A DNA stretch of 64,000 nt from Pelagomonas calceolata (Eukaryota > Sar > Pelagophyceae > Pelagomonadales > Pelagomonadaceae). The translations under genes and the position numbers were made by a program. Of the stretch, positions 19,715 through 28,808 are shown piece after piece. Where the stretch lies: assembly GCA_918797485.1 (NCBI GenBank), contig CAKKNE010000001.1, positions 3,782,001 through 3,846,000 on the forward strand. Direction: 5' to 3'. Numbering within the stretch: position 1 is the stretch's first letter; each line of letters begins with the position of its first letter. A model generated the notes under the pieces. It searched no databases. It saw only the letters and a list, made by a program, of their open reading frames with translations, and was not told the DNA's origin.

Positions 19715-20623
19715 TCACGTCGAGAGCTTGGCGCCGCCGCCCGCGCGGCCGCCGCTCCGCGCCCGCGCCACGCGGCGCCGCGGCACGTCGCGGCTCAGCG
19801 AGCAGCGCGCGAAGAGCGGCCGGCGGTCGCGCTTGCGCCCGTAGACCGCCGCGCGGAGGCCGACGCACTCAATCGCGCCCGACGCGCCGACGACGCGGTC
19901 GACGCCGTCGAGCGTCACGGTGATCGCCGGGCCGTCGAAGGGCCGGACGGCGGCGTCCCAGCGCTGGGCGTCGGCGCGCGCGCCGGCGATCGTCCGCGCG
20001 GCGAGCCGCGCCACGCGGCGCGCGCGGCGGCGGCGGCGCGCGGCGGCGAGCCGGCGGCGCACCCAGCCGCCGGAGGGGGCGTCGACGCCGTCGAGCGCGT
20101 AGAGCGCCGCCGCCGCCTCCGGCGCGGCCTGCTCGGCGCGCGCGAGCGCCCGCTCGCACGTTCTCCTCCTCTCGCGCGCGGCGCGGACGCCCTCCGCGGC
20201 CATCATGGGCGCCTCGCACGCGACGCGGACGCCGAGGACGCCGCTCGCCGCGAGCAGGACCGTCCTGTCGGACGCGCGCCACGACCCCTCGAGGTCGAGC
20301 GTCGCGCCGCCGGCCGCGACCTTCGCCTTCAGCGCGCCGGCGTCGTCGAGCGCCCAGCGCACCTCGACGGCGCCTGCTTTTGCCACGAGGACCGGCTGCG
20401 GCGGTGTCGTGTCCGCGGGTTTCGGATTTTCGAGCTCTCGGAGCGCCTCGAGTGCTTTTCTTTCCTTGATGAGCTCCGTTTCCAGAATCGCGGCTTCCTT
20501 GCGCAGCTGCGAGGCTTGCGCGCGGTAGCTGGCAGCCTCCTTGCTATGCGTTCTCTGAGAATGGTACGCCGAGAGAGCTCTGGCTGCCGAAGCCAAAGAT
20601 AGCAATGCCAGAGCTGTTCTCAT
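19715..20623 (-). CDS. Secreted or organelle-targeted coiled-coil protein, unknown
   Basis: 302 residues from the ATG at 20623 (MRTALALLSLASAARALSAY), a clear hydrophobic leader ending in AARALSA. A coiled coil follows at about residues 25-65 (YRAQASQLRKEAAILETELIKERKALEALREL). The region at about 80-140 looks like a beta-rich fold (VEVRWALDDAGALKAKVAAGG). The C-terminal half is very Arg/Ala-rich. The leader could be a plastid signal or a secretory signal. No domain was recognised. The longer frame to 20917 lacks leader properties and runs into the divergent TerC start. Confidence 0.55.
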   Translation of the reverse strand: MRTALALLSLASAARALSAYHSQRTHSKEAASYRAQASQLRKEAAILETELIKERKALEALRELENPKPADTTPPQPVLVAKAGAVEVRWALDDAGALKAKVAAGGATLDLEGSWRASDRTVLLAASGVLGVRVACEAPMMAAEGVRAARERRRTCERALARAEQAAPEAAAALYALDGVDAPSGGWVRRRLAAARRRRRARRVARLAARTIAGARADAQRWDAAVRPFDGPAITVTLDGVDRVVGASGAIECVGLRAAVYGRKRDRRPLFARCSLSRDVPRRRVARARSGGRAGGGAKLST

Positions 20624-20704
20624 GACGAAAATCTGTCCGTTGGAATTGCGAGGGCTGTCAGACGGTGCTGTCTGCCCGCCCAAATTCTTCGGGGATCCAT
20701 AATA

Positions 20705-20728
20705 CCTAGCGTTATGTAAGGCACTAGC
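20705..20728 (-). promoter_or_regulatory. GCTAG...CTAGG palindrome (copy 4)
   Basis: On the minus strand it reads GCTAGTGCCTTAC, ATAAC, GCTAGG. It lies in the 277-bp divergent spacer between the coiled-coil gene and terC. Confidence 0.55.
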
Positions 20729-20900
20729 AAAGCACGAGTCGACGATTACGCTGCGATACCGGCTGTATCGTGCACGTACCGGACACACTGGACACACCAG
20801 AGACGTACCACAGCCGCCCGCCATGCCTAACGCACCAGCGATGCGCTGCCGACGGCACCCAAGGCCATAAACCCCCTGCAGCCTAAGCAAAACCGCAGCG

Positions 20901-21878
20901 ATGCAGGACGAGTTCAAAGCCGCGGCGAGAAAGACGGCGATAAGCGTCGCAGCAGCGGCGTGCTTCGGGTTAATCCTAAATTATGCGAGAGGTTCTACCG
21001 CAGCCCTCGAGTTCGCGAGTGGCTACCTAGTAGAACAATCCCTGAGTGTGGACAACCTATTTGTGTTCATCATGCTCTTCGACTACTTTCGGGTGCCGCG
21101 GGAGTTCCAGGGCCGCGTATTAAACTGGGGCATCCTCGGCGCGGTCGCGATGCGGGGCGTGATGATCATCGCGGGCGTGGCTGCCGTACAAAAGTTCAGG
21201 TGGATGACGTTGTTATTTGCCGGTATTTTATTTTTATCCGCGATCAAGTTGCTCTTGGAGGGCGACGACGACGACGAAGATGAGATCAATGACAGACTAG
21301 TGATGCGGATCGCGCGACGAGTGGTGGGTGCGACGGCCGAGTATGATGGAGACCGGTTTTTTACCACACAACATAAAGATGGGAAGAGTATGAGAGCGGC
21401 GACGCCGTTATTGCTATGTCTGGTCTGCGTCGAGCTGAGTGACGTCGTCTTCGCGGTGGACTCCATACCCGCCGTGCTCGGGATTAGTACGGATCCGTTG
21501 GTGGTCTACTCGTCGAACATCTTCGCGATTATTGGGTTGCGAGCATTGTACACACTCGTAGCTCGCGCGGTGGACTCGCTCACATACCTCAAGCACGCCG
21601 TCTGCGCCGTTTTAGTGTTCATCGCGTTGAAGATGATCGGCGAGTACTTCGACTACCACCTGTCGACCGGCTTTTCGCTCTGTGTCGTCGGGTCTTTATT
21701 GGCGCTCGGCGTCCTGGTCTCTTGTGTTATTAGACCTAGGAAGAAGCGGAAGGACGACAAGGATCTTGACGGGCTTCATCAGTACCCGCACGGCTTCGAG
21801 CCGCCGTCTCCGTTATTCCAGCGGGGGCACCGGAACGGCTACTCGGCGCGCGACGATTTGTCGCGCGTGATGGTGTAA
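20901..21878 (+). CDS. TerC-family integral membrane protein
   Basis: A 325-residue protein with eight or so hydrophobic helices. Family signatures are LVEQSLSVDNLFVFIMLFDYFRVP split across residues 43-65, and VELSDVVFAVDSIPAVLGIS at about 177-196. Both carry the conserved acidic residues (EQSLSVDN, ELSDVVFAVDS) linked to metal-ion transport. The C-terminus is basic (RPRKKRKDDKD). TerC proteins act in tellurite or manganese handling in bacteria. Plant thylakoid homologues are needed for thylakoid biogenesis. No clear plastid leader is seen at this start, so location is open. Confidence 0.93.
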   Translation: MQDEFKAAARKTAISVAAAACFGLILNYARGSTAALEFASGYLVEQSLSVDNLFVFIMLFDYFRVPREFQGRVLNWGILGAVAMRGVMIIAGVAAVQKFRWMTLLFAGILFLSAIKLLLEGDDDDEDEINDRLVMRIARRVVGATAEYDGDRFFTTQHKDGKSMRAATPLLLCLVCVELSDVVFAVDSIPAVLGISTDPLVVYSSNIFAIIGLRALYTLVARAVDSLTYLKHAVCAVLVFIALKMIGEYFDYHLSTGFSLCVVGSLLALGVLVSCVIRPRKKRKDDKDLDGLHQYPHGFEPPSPLFQRGHRNGYSARDDLSRVMV

Positions 21879-22233
21879 TCCTTATTGTGGTTTTTTCGGT
21901 ATTACTCGCGGCGGCGAGGCGTCCGGCGTGCGCATTCTTCATCCACGCGAGGAATTGCCGCGCCCGGCGGTACAATGTCCCGCTAGTGTCTATAGGCCGC
22001 TAGCTGATTATACTTTTGCGCCCATTTCGCGTGGAGCTCGTTAGTTCAGCCCATACGCGTGCGCAACACCCAACGTACCGACTGCCGGGACTACTCGGAC
22101 ATTGCTACTGCGCGCGCGCTCGAAGCGGTAAATCCGCGGCGTACTACAGACCTCAAAAAGCCGGATCCCCAACCGGCGGCCCCAGCACGCCATCGACGCG
22201 ACGCACAATCGTCTCTCTCCGCACACATCAAAG
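21879..22233. other. Spacer upstream of the tandem Pin1 gene
   Basis: 355 bases with the palindrome copy at 21982-22004. An introner-core sequence (ACGCCATCGACGCGACGC) lies near 22191-22208, just before the start codon. This could be a small 5'-UTR intron; the boundaries are unclear. Confidence 0.4.
21982..22004 (+). promoter_or_regulatory. GCTAG...CTAGC palindrome (copy 5)
   Basis: Reads GCTAGTGTCTATA, GGCC, GCTAGC, about 230 bp before the tandem parvulin start. Confidence 0.6.
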
Positions 22234-23001
22234 ATGTCTAGCCACGTGACCGGCAGAGAGAAGACCGCGCGCTGCGCCCACCTCCTCGTCAAGCACACTG
22301 AGAGTAGGAACCCCGTCAGCCGAAGGACGGGCGAACAGATCACGATGTCCAAGGACCACGCCCGTAGATATTTAGAGGGCTTGCTGGAGGGCATCAAGGC
22401 GGCGCCCGACAGTGAAACGGCCTTCCGCGAGCTGTGCTCTTCTAGAAGCGACTGCGGGAGTTATCGGGAGGCCGGGGACCTCGGAGATTTCGGAAGGGGC
22501 CAGATGCAGCGGCCCTTCGAGGAGGCGACGTTCGCGCTGAAGATCGGGGAATTAAGTGGTGTGGTGGACACGGATTCCGGTTTACATGTCATCTTGCGAT
22601 TACCATTACGGTCTCAAAGAGAGTCGGAGCCGCCGGCGAAGAAACAACGAGCGTCCCAGGTGCGTGCGGCTCATTTGCTGCTGAAGACGACCTCATCAAG
22701 GAACCCCGTGTCTCGTCGTACGAACGCGTCCATCAAGCTGGCGCCGTCCGACGCGCGGCGCGAGTTGGAAGGTTATAGGAAGGAGATCTTGAGCAGTGAG
22801 GACCCGCACAAGGCCTTCGCCGCCAAGGCGAAAGCTCGATCAGACTGCTCGTCCTATGCGCGAGGCGGCGACCTGGGCCACTTCGGTCCCGGCCAGATGC
22901 AGAAGCCGTTCGAGGACGCGTCCTTCTCCCTAGAAGTGGGCGAGATCTCGGGCATCGTCGAGAGCGACTCGGGGCTGCACATCATCCTGCGGCTGGCTTG
23001 A
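22234..23001 (+). CDS. Tandem Pin1-type parvulin prolyl isomerase without WW domain
   Basis: 255 residues containing two parvulin domains (about 11-128 and 145-255). Each has the Pin1 hallmarks: RCAHLLVKHTESRNPVSRR / RAAHLLLKTTSSRNPVSRR, the catalytic cysteine in SDCGS / SDCSS, GDLGDFGRGQMQRPFEEA / GDLGHFGPGQMQKPFEDA, and DSGLHVILRL / DSGLHIILRL. The basic loop that reads phospho-Ser/Thr-Pro is present in both as RNPVSRR. There is no WW domain, as in plant Pin1. It should isomerise pSer/pThr-Pro bonds in nucleus or cytosol. Two domains in one chain are unusual and point to an internal duplication. Confidence 0.93.
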   Translation: MSSHVTGREKTARCAHLLVKHTESRNPVSRRTGEQITMSKDHARRYLEGLLEGIKAAPDSETAFRELCSSRSDCGSYREAGDLGDFGRGQMQRPFEEATFALKIGELSGVVDTDSGLHVILRLPLRSQRESEPPAKKQRASQVRAAHLLLKTTSSRNPVSRRTNASIKLAPSDARRELEGYRKEILSSEDPHKAFAAKAKARSDCSSYARGGDLGHFGPGQMQKPFEDASFSLEVGEISGIVESDSGLHIILRLA

Positions 23002-23026
23002 TTCTTTGCGGGGGGACTAAGCTATA

Positions 23027-23790
23027 CTAGCTGTTATATGCGCCGACGCGGTTCGCCAGCGCCGTGCACATGTGGTTCATGCCGCGGAGCGTCGCGAGCG
23101 CTCCCTCCAGGTGGTCCGCTCGCGCGCGCTCGGCCGCGAGGGCTGTCCGCAGGCGAGCGACCTCGCGGACATTGAAGAACCGATCGTATAAATCACTCGC
23201 GCTCTGGCGAATTGCGTGCCGCGCGTCGAATACTCTCTCGCACAGTGCCACTATGCTCCATAACAACGCCTGGCTGAGACACAAAACGGACAGCACCCAA
23301 ATAATAAATTTTGCGCTGACATCGACTCTCCAGTACTCTCCACTCCCAGAGTTTCCATAAGAGAATAGGGGGCGCGAGCACTGCCACGACATCCAGTTCC
23401 AGGCGCGGCGCATCGCATTGCGATATCCAGGGCCGCACAGGTCCTCGTCGACGCACTCGACGGTAACGTTATAATTCACGTCAGAATTTGTCTCGTTCAG
23501 AAAAGCTTCTTTCCATTTACTACAAAACAAATCATTCCCGCAGTAAGACTCTAAAATGTAATATATTGAGTTGCAGCCCGCCTTGTCCTCATTAATGACC
23601 CAACTAGTCAAAACAATGTGAGTCGGATTACCGTAACAGTGACCACACATGTAATCCTTATGCTCCTCCTTTAACCACAAGTGTCGGGCCGAACGGGGGG
23701 TAAAGATACAATTCGAGCACTCGTAGTGGTTGGCTCCGTTGCAGAATTCGCCCGTCTTTACGTACAACCCATTGCTTTCCCACTGCTGGC
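23027..23790 (-). CDS. Cys-rich ectodomain, single-pass membrane protein (5' end unresolved)
   Basis: About 250 residues are well supported. An ectodomain with many cysteines (GEFCNGANHYECSNCIF, YMCGHCYGNP, YCGNDLFCSKW) and several N-glycosylation sites (NETNSD, NYNVTV) precedes a membrane helix (FIIWVLSVLCLSQALLWSIVALC). A cytosolic coiled coil follows (EVARLRTALAAERARADHLEGALATL). The frame is open to 23998, but upstream of about 23790 the sequence reads better on the other strand and no signal peptide or ATG fits. A first exon is therefore missing or unidentified. Function unknown; possibly a surface receptor or scaffold. Confidence 0.6.
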
Positions 23791-23817
23791 GCGCCCCGGA
23801 GACGCGGACGTGGGCCA

Positions 23818-24220
23818 CATGGTCGACCGCGTCGCGCGGGACTGGACGCTCCGAGCCTACGACGGTGTCGGTGCAATATGGGACACCTACCCCCGCCGCT
23901 GCCCCGTGACGTCGCAGTTGCTCGCCGGCGCCAACACGAAGTGGATCCTGGTGCCGAAAGCGATCGACGGCGTCCCGGTCCGGTGGCTCAACTCGCACTA
24001 CCTGAACGTGGAGCCGCTCGTCGCGAGGACGTATGGGGACGTGCCGCCATCACTCCCCTTCTCGCATTACCGATTCGCGGAGCGCGCGAGACGATTTGGG
24101 AGGTCCGATCGCCTCGCGAAGCACCTGCACAAGGTCATCGACACTTCCGGCCCGGTCCCACGGCTGGCAGACGCTGCCGTGTCCCACTTGGAATGCGGGG
24201 CGGCGTGTCCGAGCTCATAG
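23818..24220 (+). CDS. Hypothetical protein
   Basis: 134 residues from the ATG at 23818 (MVDRVARDWTLRAYDGVGAIWD); the frame is open back to 23681. Codons on this strand are strongly G/C at the third position, and the sequence is protein-like (NTKWILVPKAIDGVPVRW, LNSHYLNVEPLV), so I judge the plus strand coding here. No family was recognised. It lies head-to-head with the Cys-rich membrane gene and 13 bp tail-to-tail from the SDR gene. It could be the last exon of a longer gene. Confidence 0.45.
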
Positions 24221-24233
24221 TACTATTAAATTA

Positions 24234-25145
24234 TTAGGAAAAGATACTCGGCGGGTCCGTCGCCGCGGACTCGTAGGTGTATTTCCCCGGAGAGGTAAAA
24301 ACAGATGACGCGTCCTTCGTCGGCGTCCCGTCGCCCGCCTTCTTCGAGACCAGGTCCAGCGCCACGCCCGTCGCCGACGCGCTGCCGAGCGCCGCCTTGC
24401 ATACGCGTGCGACGTCGGCACGAGCGACGGACCTTGTGCCGCCCGAGGAGAACTCCGGGTTCTTCATAATTTCGTCGTTCACGCCCACGACCAGCTCCCG
24501 CTTCGAACCGTCCTCATCAACTAAGCCACCTGGATGGATGATCGTATACGGGACGCCGCTCTCGACGAGGTACCGTTCTGCTTTGCGCTTCCAGAGCAGG
24601 ATGTCGCCGCCCGACCCGTCCTTGCGTCTCCCGATGCTATTCAGGAAATTGTCCGGGTTCGTGCCGCCCATCGACGACACGAAGACGAACTGCTTCACAC
24701 CTGCCGTTTTTGCTGCATCGATCTGCTTTTTAGCGCCAAACCAATCGACCTCCTCCGGCGTGCCGTTTTTAGGAAACTTGAAAGCCGGCCGGCTCGTCTT
24801 GACGAACGGCAGGACCTTCGTGGCCATCGTCTTCATCAACGACAGCGGCTTGATCGCCGGGACGGCGCTGGTACAAAGAACAACAGCGTCGCAGCCCGCC
24901 ATCGCCGCCGCCAGGGACTTTTCGTCGGCGATGTCCGCGACGCACACTTCGTCATCGCTCGCACCGACCGCCTTGAGAGCTTTTTGCGCCTTGCCGCTCC
25001 GTGCAAGTCCGACGGGTTTGTAATTTGAGTCGGCCTTCAGCTGTTCGAACACGAGCTTGCCCGTGCGGCCGCCAGCGCCCGTGACCAGGACCTTTTTCAA
25101 TGCGTGCGCCTGCACAAACAGCAAGAGGCTGAGGAAGCGATGCAT
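24234..25145 (-). CDS. Atypical SDR, NAD(P)-binding Rossmann protein
   Basis: A 303-residue protein. A short hydrophobic leader (MHRFLSLLLFVQAHA) is followed at once by the Rossmann start KKVLVTGAGGRTGKLVFEQL with its GxxGxxG loop at about residues 23-29. Further family features are ADIADEKSLAAAMAGCDAVV, FVFVSSMGGT with the active-site Ser region, and VPYTIIHPGGLVDEDGSKRE. This is the atypical-5 SDR pattern of plant plastid proteins such as At2g37660. The substrate is unknown; the leader suggests plastid or secretory targeting. Confidence 0.85.
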   Translation of the reverse strand: MHRFLSLLLFVQAHALKKVLVTGAGGRTGKLVFEQLKADSNYKPVGLARSGKAQKALKAVGASDDEVCVADIADEKSLAAAMAGCDAVVLCTSAVPAIKPLSLMKTMATKVLPFVKTSRPAFKFPKNGTPEEVDWFGAKKQIDAAKTAGVKQFVFVSSMGGTNPDNFLNSIGRRKDGSGGDILLWKRKAERYLVESGVPYTIIHPGGLVDEDGSKRELVVGVNDEIMKNPEFSSGGTRSVARADVARVCKAALGSASATGVALDLVSKKAGDGTPTKDASSVFTSPGKYTYESAATDPPSIFS

Positions 25146-25310
25146 GATGTGTCAGAGAGCTGGAGCTTGTTGGAGCCTTTGCCGGGAGTTACGACTCCTG
25201 GCTTCGAATGTCGTGCGCTGCGCGCAGTCGAAGGACTCCTGTGAGCAACTGCAGGCGCACGGCGTGCAGTAGAGACTCAGCCACGGGTGGCCCAAGCTTG
25301 CCCAAGAAAG

Positions 25311-25331
25311 GCTAGCAAGTAAGTGCCTAGC
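25311..25331 (-). promoter_or_regulatory. Palindrome variant upstream of the 25.4-kb gene
   Basis: On the minus strand it reads GCTAGGCACTTAC, TT, GCTAGC, a diverged form of the recurring motif, about 100 bp before the next start and between divergent genes. Confidence 0.4.
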
Positions 25332-25433
25332 TCCGGTCGGCGCGCGCGCGTTTTTGAGGCAGAATTGCGTCCCCGCTGCCCGTCGTCGCCGAAACGCATA
25401 ACGCTTGCAACCCAAGGGCAGCCCCTCGCACCG

Positions 25434-25997
25434 ATGGAGGAACCCGCCTACCAGGAGGCCCTTCACCAAGTCAATTCCATGCTCCGGGGCTTCGACGACC
25501 TGGACGCCCCGAGCCGGCGCCTCGATGTCCTACGGACGCCGGGTCCCGCCGACGCCTTCCCGGCGGCGGCGCTCGACTCGCCGCCGCGGCCGCCGCCCTC
25601 GGCCGTCGCCGCCGCGCAGGCGCCGGCGACCGAGGATACGGTCAGGCGGAAGAAGCCGCCGTCGCCTCCACTCTATGCGTGGGAGAGCCGCACCGCGCCG
25701 GGCGCGCCGCGCGTCGAGTCAATAGAAACGCACGCGGGCGTTTTCGAGGCGACGGCGACGCCGGGCCTCTACGCGGCGGCCGACATCGACGACGACGACG
25801 CGGCGCGGGCCTACGTCGACGTGCAGGTCGTGCTGACGCGGACCGAGGCGGCCGAGGTCCGCGCGCTGCAGCGCCGCGCGGCGAAGGCGTCCCCGCCGCG
25901 CGACACGGCCTTCATGCACTCGTCGACGCCCTACGTCGCGCCGCGGCCCGTGTCTTATAGACCCGAGGCGAAGGGCCTGCCGCGGTGGAACGTCTAA
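25434..25997 (+). CDS. Hypothetical low-complexity protein
   Basis: 187 residues from the ATG at 25434 (MEEPAYQEALHQVNSMLRG). The middle is Pro/Ala-rich and the second half has short ordered stretches (AARAYVDVQVVLTRTEAAEVRALQRR as two parts). The end is basic and Pro-rich (PVSYRPEAKGLPRWNV). No membrane helix and no family match. It is divergent from the SDR gene. Confidence 0.55.
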   Translation: MEEPAYQEALHQVNSMLRGFDDLDAPSRRLDVLRTPGPADAFPAAALDSPPRPPPSAVAAAQAPATEDTVRRKKPPSPPLYAWESRTAPGAPRVESIETHAGVFEATATPGLYAAADIDDDDAARAYVDVQVVLTRTEAAEVRALQRRAAKASPPRDTAFMHSSTPYVAPRPVSYRPEAKGLPRWNV

Positions 25998-26149
25998 ATC
26001 TTGTGTTACTTTTGGCTCCTGGGCCGCGGTGGCGTAACCCTAGCCACTCTAGGTGCGACGCTTTGGCGCGTTTTACGTGACAAAACCCGCGCGCGCAACT
26101 CTTTGATATATTGTCACGGTGCTAGGACTAGTGGGCCGCAAACTCTCGG

Positions 26150-26179
26150 GCTAGCGGCCTGTACGGGTAAGACACTAGC
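26150..26179 (-). promoter_or_regulatory. GCTAG...CTAGC palindrome (copy 6, longer spacer)
   Basis: On the minus strand it reads GCTAGTGTCTTAC, then a longer spacer than usual, then GCTAGC. It sits about 95 bp before the start of the Cys-rich repeat protein. Confidence 0.55.
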
Positions 26180-26274
26180 CCCAGCTCACGACATTGAGAG
26201 AGCTACAAATTCGTTAACTGCAATTCGTCGACTGCAGCTGCTGCTGACCTGGTAACGTCCCGTGCCCTTTAGGC

Positions 26275-27657
26275 ATGCGTGCCTACATCCTCGGGGCTGC
26301 AGTGTCAGTGGCATTGGGGCTGAACTATGTAGGTGCGAAGGAGCAGCCGCGGGCCAGGCGCCCGCGCCGCCTCCAAGGGTATCCAGCGTGCTGCGTCGAG
26401 CACTCGTACTGGGCCAACGGCGAGGTAATGGCGACGACGTGCTACGGCGGCCGCTCGCCGTGGGACGCCGCCACGATGACCGACCTGTGCACGGCGGGCT
26501 ATTCGGAAGCCGGCGAGGTGGCGCCGCCCTTCCGCGATTGCAGGCAGGAGGCGGTCGACGCGGGGAACTGCGAACAAAACTGCGCGGAGTGTGATCATAA
26601 CGTTGGGAGGTACTTCGCGAACGTCGGCTACGCGTCGTGCCCCGACTGGGTGGTCGACGCCATGAACGCGGAGGGGGCCGCCGGCGGCCAGTGCGCGGCT
26701 TGGACCCTCGGCTACGAGAACGCCTGCCGCGAGTGGGGCTACCCCACGGAGGGCGAATGGAATGTGGACGAGGACTGCTGCGCGGGCCTGAAACAGATGG
26801 CGTGCGCCGACGGCTACCGGCTCGAGAACACGGGGAATGTTTGCCACGAGGACGACTGCACCACTGCGTACGAGTACCACTGCATCGCGTGTGACCCGGC
26901 CTCGGATTGCATGGGGAACCTCGATGAGGACGGCGAGGACTACGGCTGCGAGGAGAACGCCTGCCGCGAGTGGGGCTACCCCAAGGAGGGCGAATGGAAT
27001 GTGGACGAGGACTGCTGCGCGGGCAAGAAACAGATGGCGTGCGCCGACGGCTACCGGCTCGAGAACACAGGGAATGTTTGCTACGACGAGGATTGCACTG
27101 CGTACGACTACCACTGCATCGCGTGCGACCCGGCGTCGGCTTGCATGGGGAACCTCGATGAGGACGGCGAGGACTACGACTGCGATAACGTCGGCCTCCT
27201 CATCCTCATCATCTGTTTGCCCATTGGCGTCGTCCTCATTTGCATCGGCGTCGGCTGCTGCATATGCCATCGCCGACGGCAGGCACAACAAAGGCAGGCG
27301 CAGGCGGCCGCGAACGCCCAGATGGCGCACGTCCAAATGGCCCCGGCGGCCGCGAACGCCCAGATGGCGCACGTCCAAATGGCCCCGGTGCCGAAGAGCT
27401 ATGCGTATAATACGCAACAGCCGGTCGTGCAGGGCGCCATTGTCGGGCAGGGCGCCATTGTCGGGGAGCAGCAGCCCGTCCTCGAGGGCGTCGTCGTTCC
27501 GAGCGCGCCGCCTATTGAGGCGCCGGAGGAGATGCCGCCGCCATGGGCGCCGCCGGCGGAGGAGATGCCGCCGCCGGCGCCGCCTCGCATCTTCTGCAGT
27601 GCTTGCGGTGCCCCGGTCCAGGGCCCGTTCTGCGGGCAGTGCGGCACGCGCGCGTAG
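26275..27657 (+). CDS. Cys-rich tandem-repeat membrane protein with a C-terminal zinc ribbon
   Basis: 460 residues. The signal peptide is MRAYILGAAVSVALGLNYVG. The ectodomain is Cys-rich and holds two almost identical 79-residue units (ENACREWGYP, VDEDCCAG, MACADGYRLENTGNVC, YHCIACDPAS, CMGNLDEDGEDY). One transmembrane helix lies at about 303-325 (VGLLILIICLPIGVVLICIG). A Gln/Ala-rich cytosolic part holds two copies of NAQMAHVQMAP. The last 25 residues form a zinc ribbon (FCSACGAPVQGPFCGQCG). The antisense strand is also open over most of this length but is a shadow. Likely a surface protein; ligand unknown. Confidence 0.85.
   Translation: MRAYILGAAVSVALGLNYVGAKEQPRARRPRRLQGYPACCVEHSYWANGEVMATTCYGGRSPWDAATMTDLCTAGYSEAGEVAPPFRDCRQEAVDAGNCEQNCAECDHNVGRYFANVGYASCPDWVVDAMNAEGAAGGQCAAWTLGYENACREWGYPTEGEWNVDEDCCAGLKQMACADGYRLENTGNVCHEDDCTTAYEYHCIACDPASDCMGNLDEDGEDYGCEENACREWGYPKEGEWNVDEDCCAGKKQMACADGYRLENTGNVCYDEDCTAYDYHCIACDPASACMGNLDEDGEDYDCDNVGLLILIICLPIGVVLICIGVGCCICHRRRQAQQRQAQAAANAQMAHVQMAPAAANAQMAHVQMAPVPKSYAYNTQQPVVQGAIVGQGAIVGEQQPVLEGVVVPSAPPIEAPEEMPPPWAPPAEEMPPPAPPRIFCSACGAPVQGPFCGQCGTRA
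26716..27189 (+). repeat. Two 237-bp in-frame tandem units
   Basis: The units begin GAGAACGCCTGCCGCGAG at 26716 and again at 26953. They differ at only a few percent of positions, so this is a recent exon-internal duplication. Confidence 0.85.
27305..27388 (+). repeat. Two 42-bp in-frame tandem units
   Basis: A 42-bp unit encoding AANAQMAHVQMAP occurs twice back to back with essentially no differences. Confidence 0.8.
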
Positions 27658-27803
27658 CAATGTTGCTTTGCTTAGAGCTAGGCCGCCTAGCCGCCGGCCG
27701 CCCGCCGCGGGGAACGCTGTTCTCTCTACAATTTTGTAAATAAGATACATATGCAAGGCGACTTATCCAAACGAAGGCGAATTCCGCATTCGCCCAGATG
27801 CAT

Positions 27804-28808
27804 CTAGATGCTGTACCCGTCATAGGTATCCACTTCGTACTGCCACGTCTCCGTGCGCTTCTTGACGACCTTCTCGCGCTTCGCGTCGATGTGCGGATCT
27901 AATAACTTGTTGAGGCCGACGACGGTCATGCCCGGCGGCACGTCCTTGGTCACGACGGCCTGCGAGCCGACCGTCGCGCCGTCGCCGACCTTGATGTTAC
28001 CTAAGATGGTCGCACCGGCACCCAGAACACAAGCGTGGCCGATCTTCGGGTGCCGGTCGCCCCGTTCTTTGCCCGTGCCTCCTAATGTCACCGCGTGCAA
28101 TATCGTGCAGTTGTCCCCGATCACGGCCGTCTCGCCGACGACGATGCCAGTGGCGTGGTCCATCAATAACCCTCCCCCGATCTCCGCGGCCGGGTGGACG
28201 TCGACCGCCCACAGCTCCGAAATTCGGTTCTGGATGGCCAACGCCGCGTGCCTATCCGCTCGATCCCCGCTCTTCCAGAAGGTCGAGGACACGCGCTGCG
28301 CCTGCGTCGCGTGGAAGCCCTTGAAGAACATGATGCATTGTAAATAGGAGATGGCCGCCGGGTCCCTGGCTAATATAGCGGAAATATCAGCGCCGACGCG
28401 AGCGTCTCCCCGCAACGCGTCGGTGCAGGCCCGCCGCAGCTCGTCCCTAGGCAGAAAGGAGTCGTTCGACCGCGCGAGTCGGCAGCTCAGGACCTCGCCT
28501 AAGCAGGAGGCGAGGTCGTCCGTTCCTAGTATTTGTTTTCGGACCGAAGCACCGAGTAACGGGGACGTTTCGAGCCCCTCGGCCTCGTCTCTTAACCTCG
28601 CGAAGATGCGCGCGTCGCGCGCGGCGTCGTCCTCGGTGTACGATGACACGGGAGGCTGCGGCGCGCCGGGCTCGGGCCGGAGCGTTTGGGTCTGTTGTTG
28701 CTGGGGCGCGGCGCTGGCCGAGTACCAGTTGCTGGGCGCGCTCCTCCGTCGCGTGCAGCGCGCGGCGCCGCGGGCCGCGCTCCGCAGGGCGCTCGCGGAT
28801 GTGAGCAT
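27804..28808 (-). CDS. Serine O-acetyltransferase
   Basis: A 334-residue protein. The N-terminal ~50 residues are Ala/Arg/Ser-rich (MLTSASALRSAARGAARCTRRR), an organelle presequence. A helical SAT domain follows (AISYLQCIMFFKGFHATQAQRV). The left-handed beta-helix of hexapeptide repeats starts at about residue 205 (DVHPAAEIGGGLLMDHATG, VVGETAVIGDN, LHAVTLGGTG, RHPKIGHACVLGAGATILGN). The catalytic His/Asp environment (DHATGIVVGE, RHPKIG) is intact. It makes O-acetylserine, the acceptor for cysteine synthesis. The PLP sulfhydrylase at 36.7 kb is a plausible pathway neighbour. Confidence 0.95.
   Translation of the reverse strand: MLTSASALRSAARGAARCTRRRSAPSNWYSASAAPQQQQTQTLRPEPGAPQPPVSSYTEDDAARDARIFARLRDEAEGLETSPLLGASVRKQILGTDDLASCLGEVLSCRLARSNDSFLPRDELRRACTDALRGDARVGADISAILARDPAAISYLQCIMFFKGFHATQAQRVSSTFWKSGDRADRHAALAIQNRISELWAVDVHPAAEIGGGLLMDHATGIVVGETAVIGDNCTILHAVTLGGTGKERGDRHPKIGHACVLGAGATILGNIKVGDGATVGSQAVVTKDVPPGMTVVGLNKLLDPHIDAKREKVVKKRTETWQYEVDTYDGYSI

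Noticed and set aside
26305-27756. A 483-codon open frame on the minus strand
   Set aside because: It is antisense to the Cys-rich gene, is Arg/Val/Ala-biased without domains, and arises from GC-rich third positions on the other strand.
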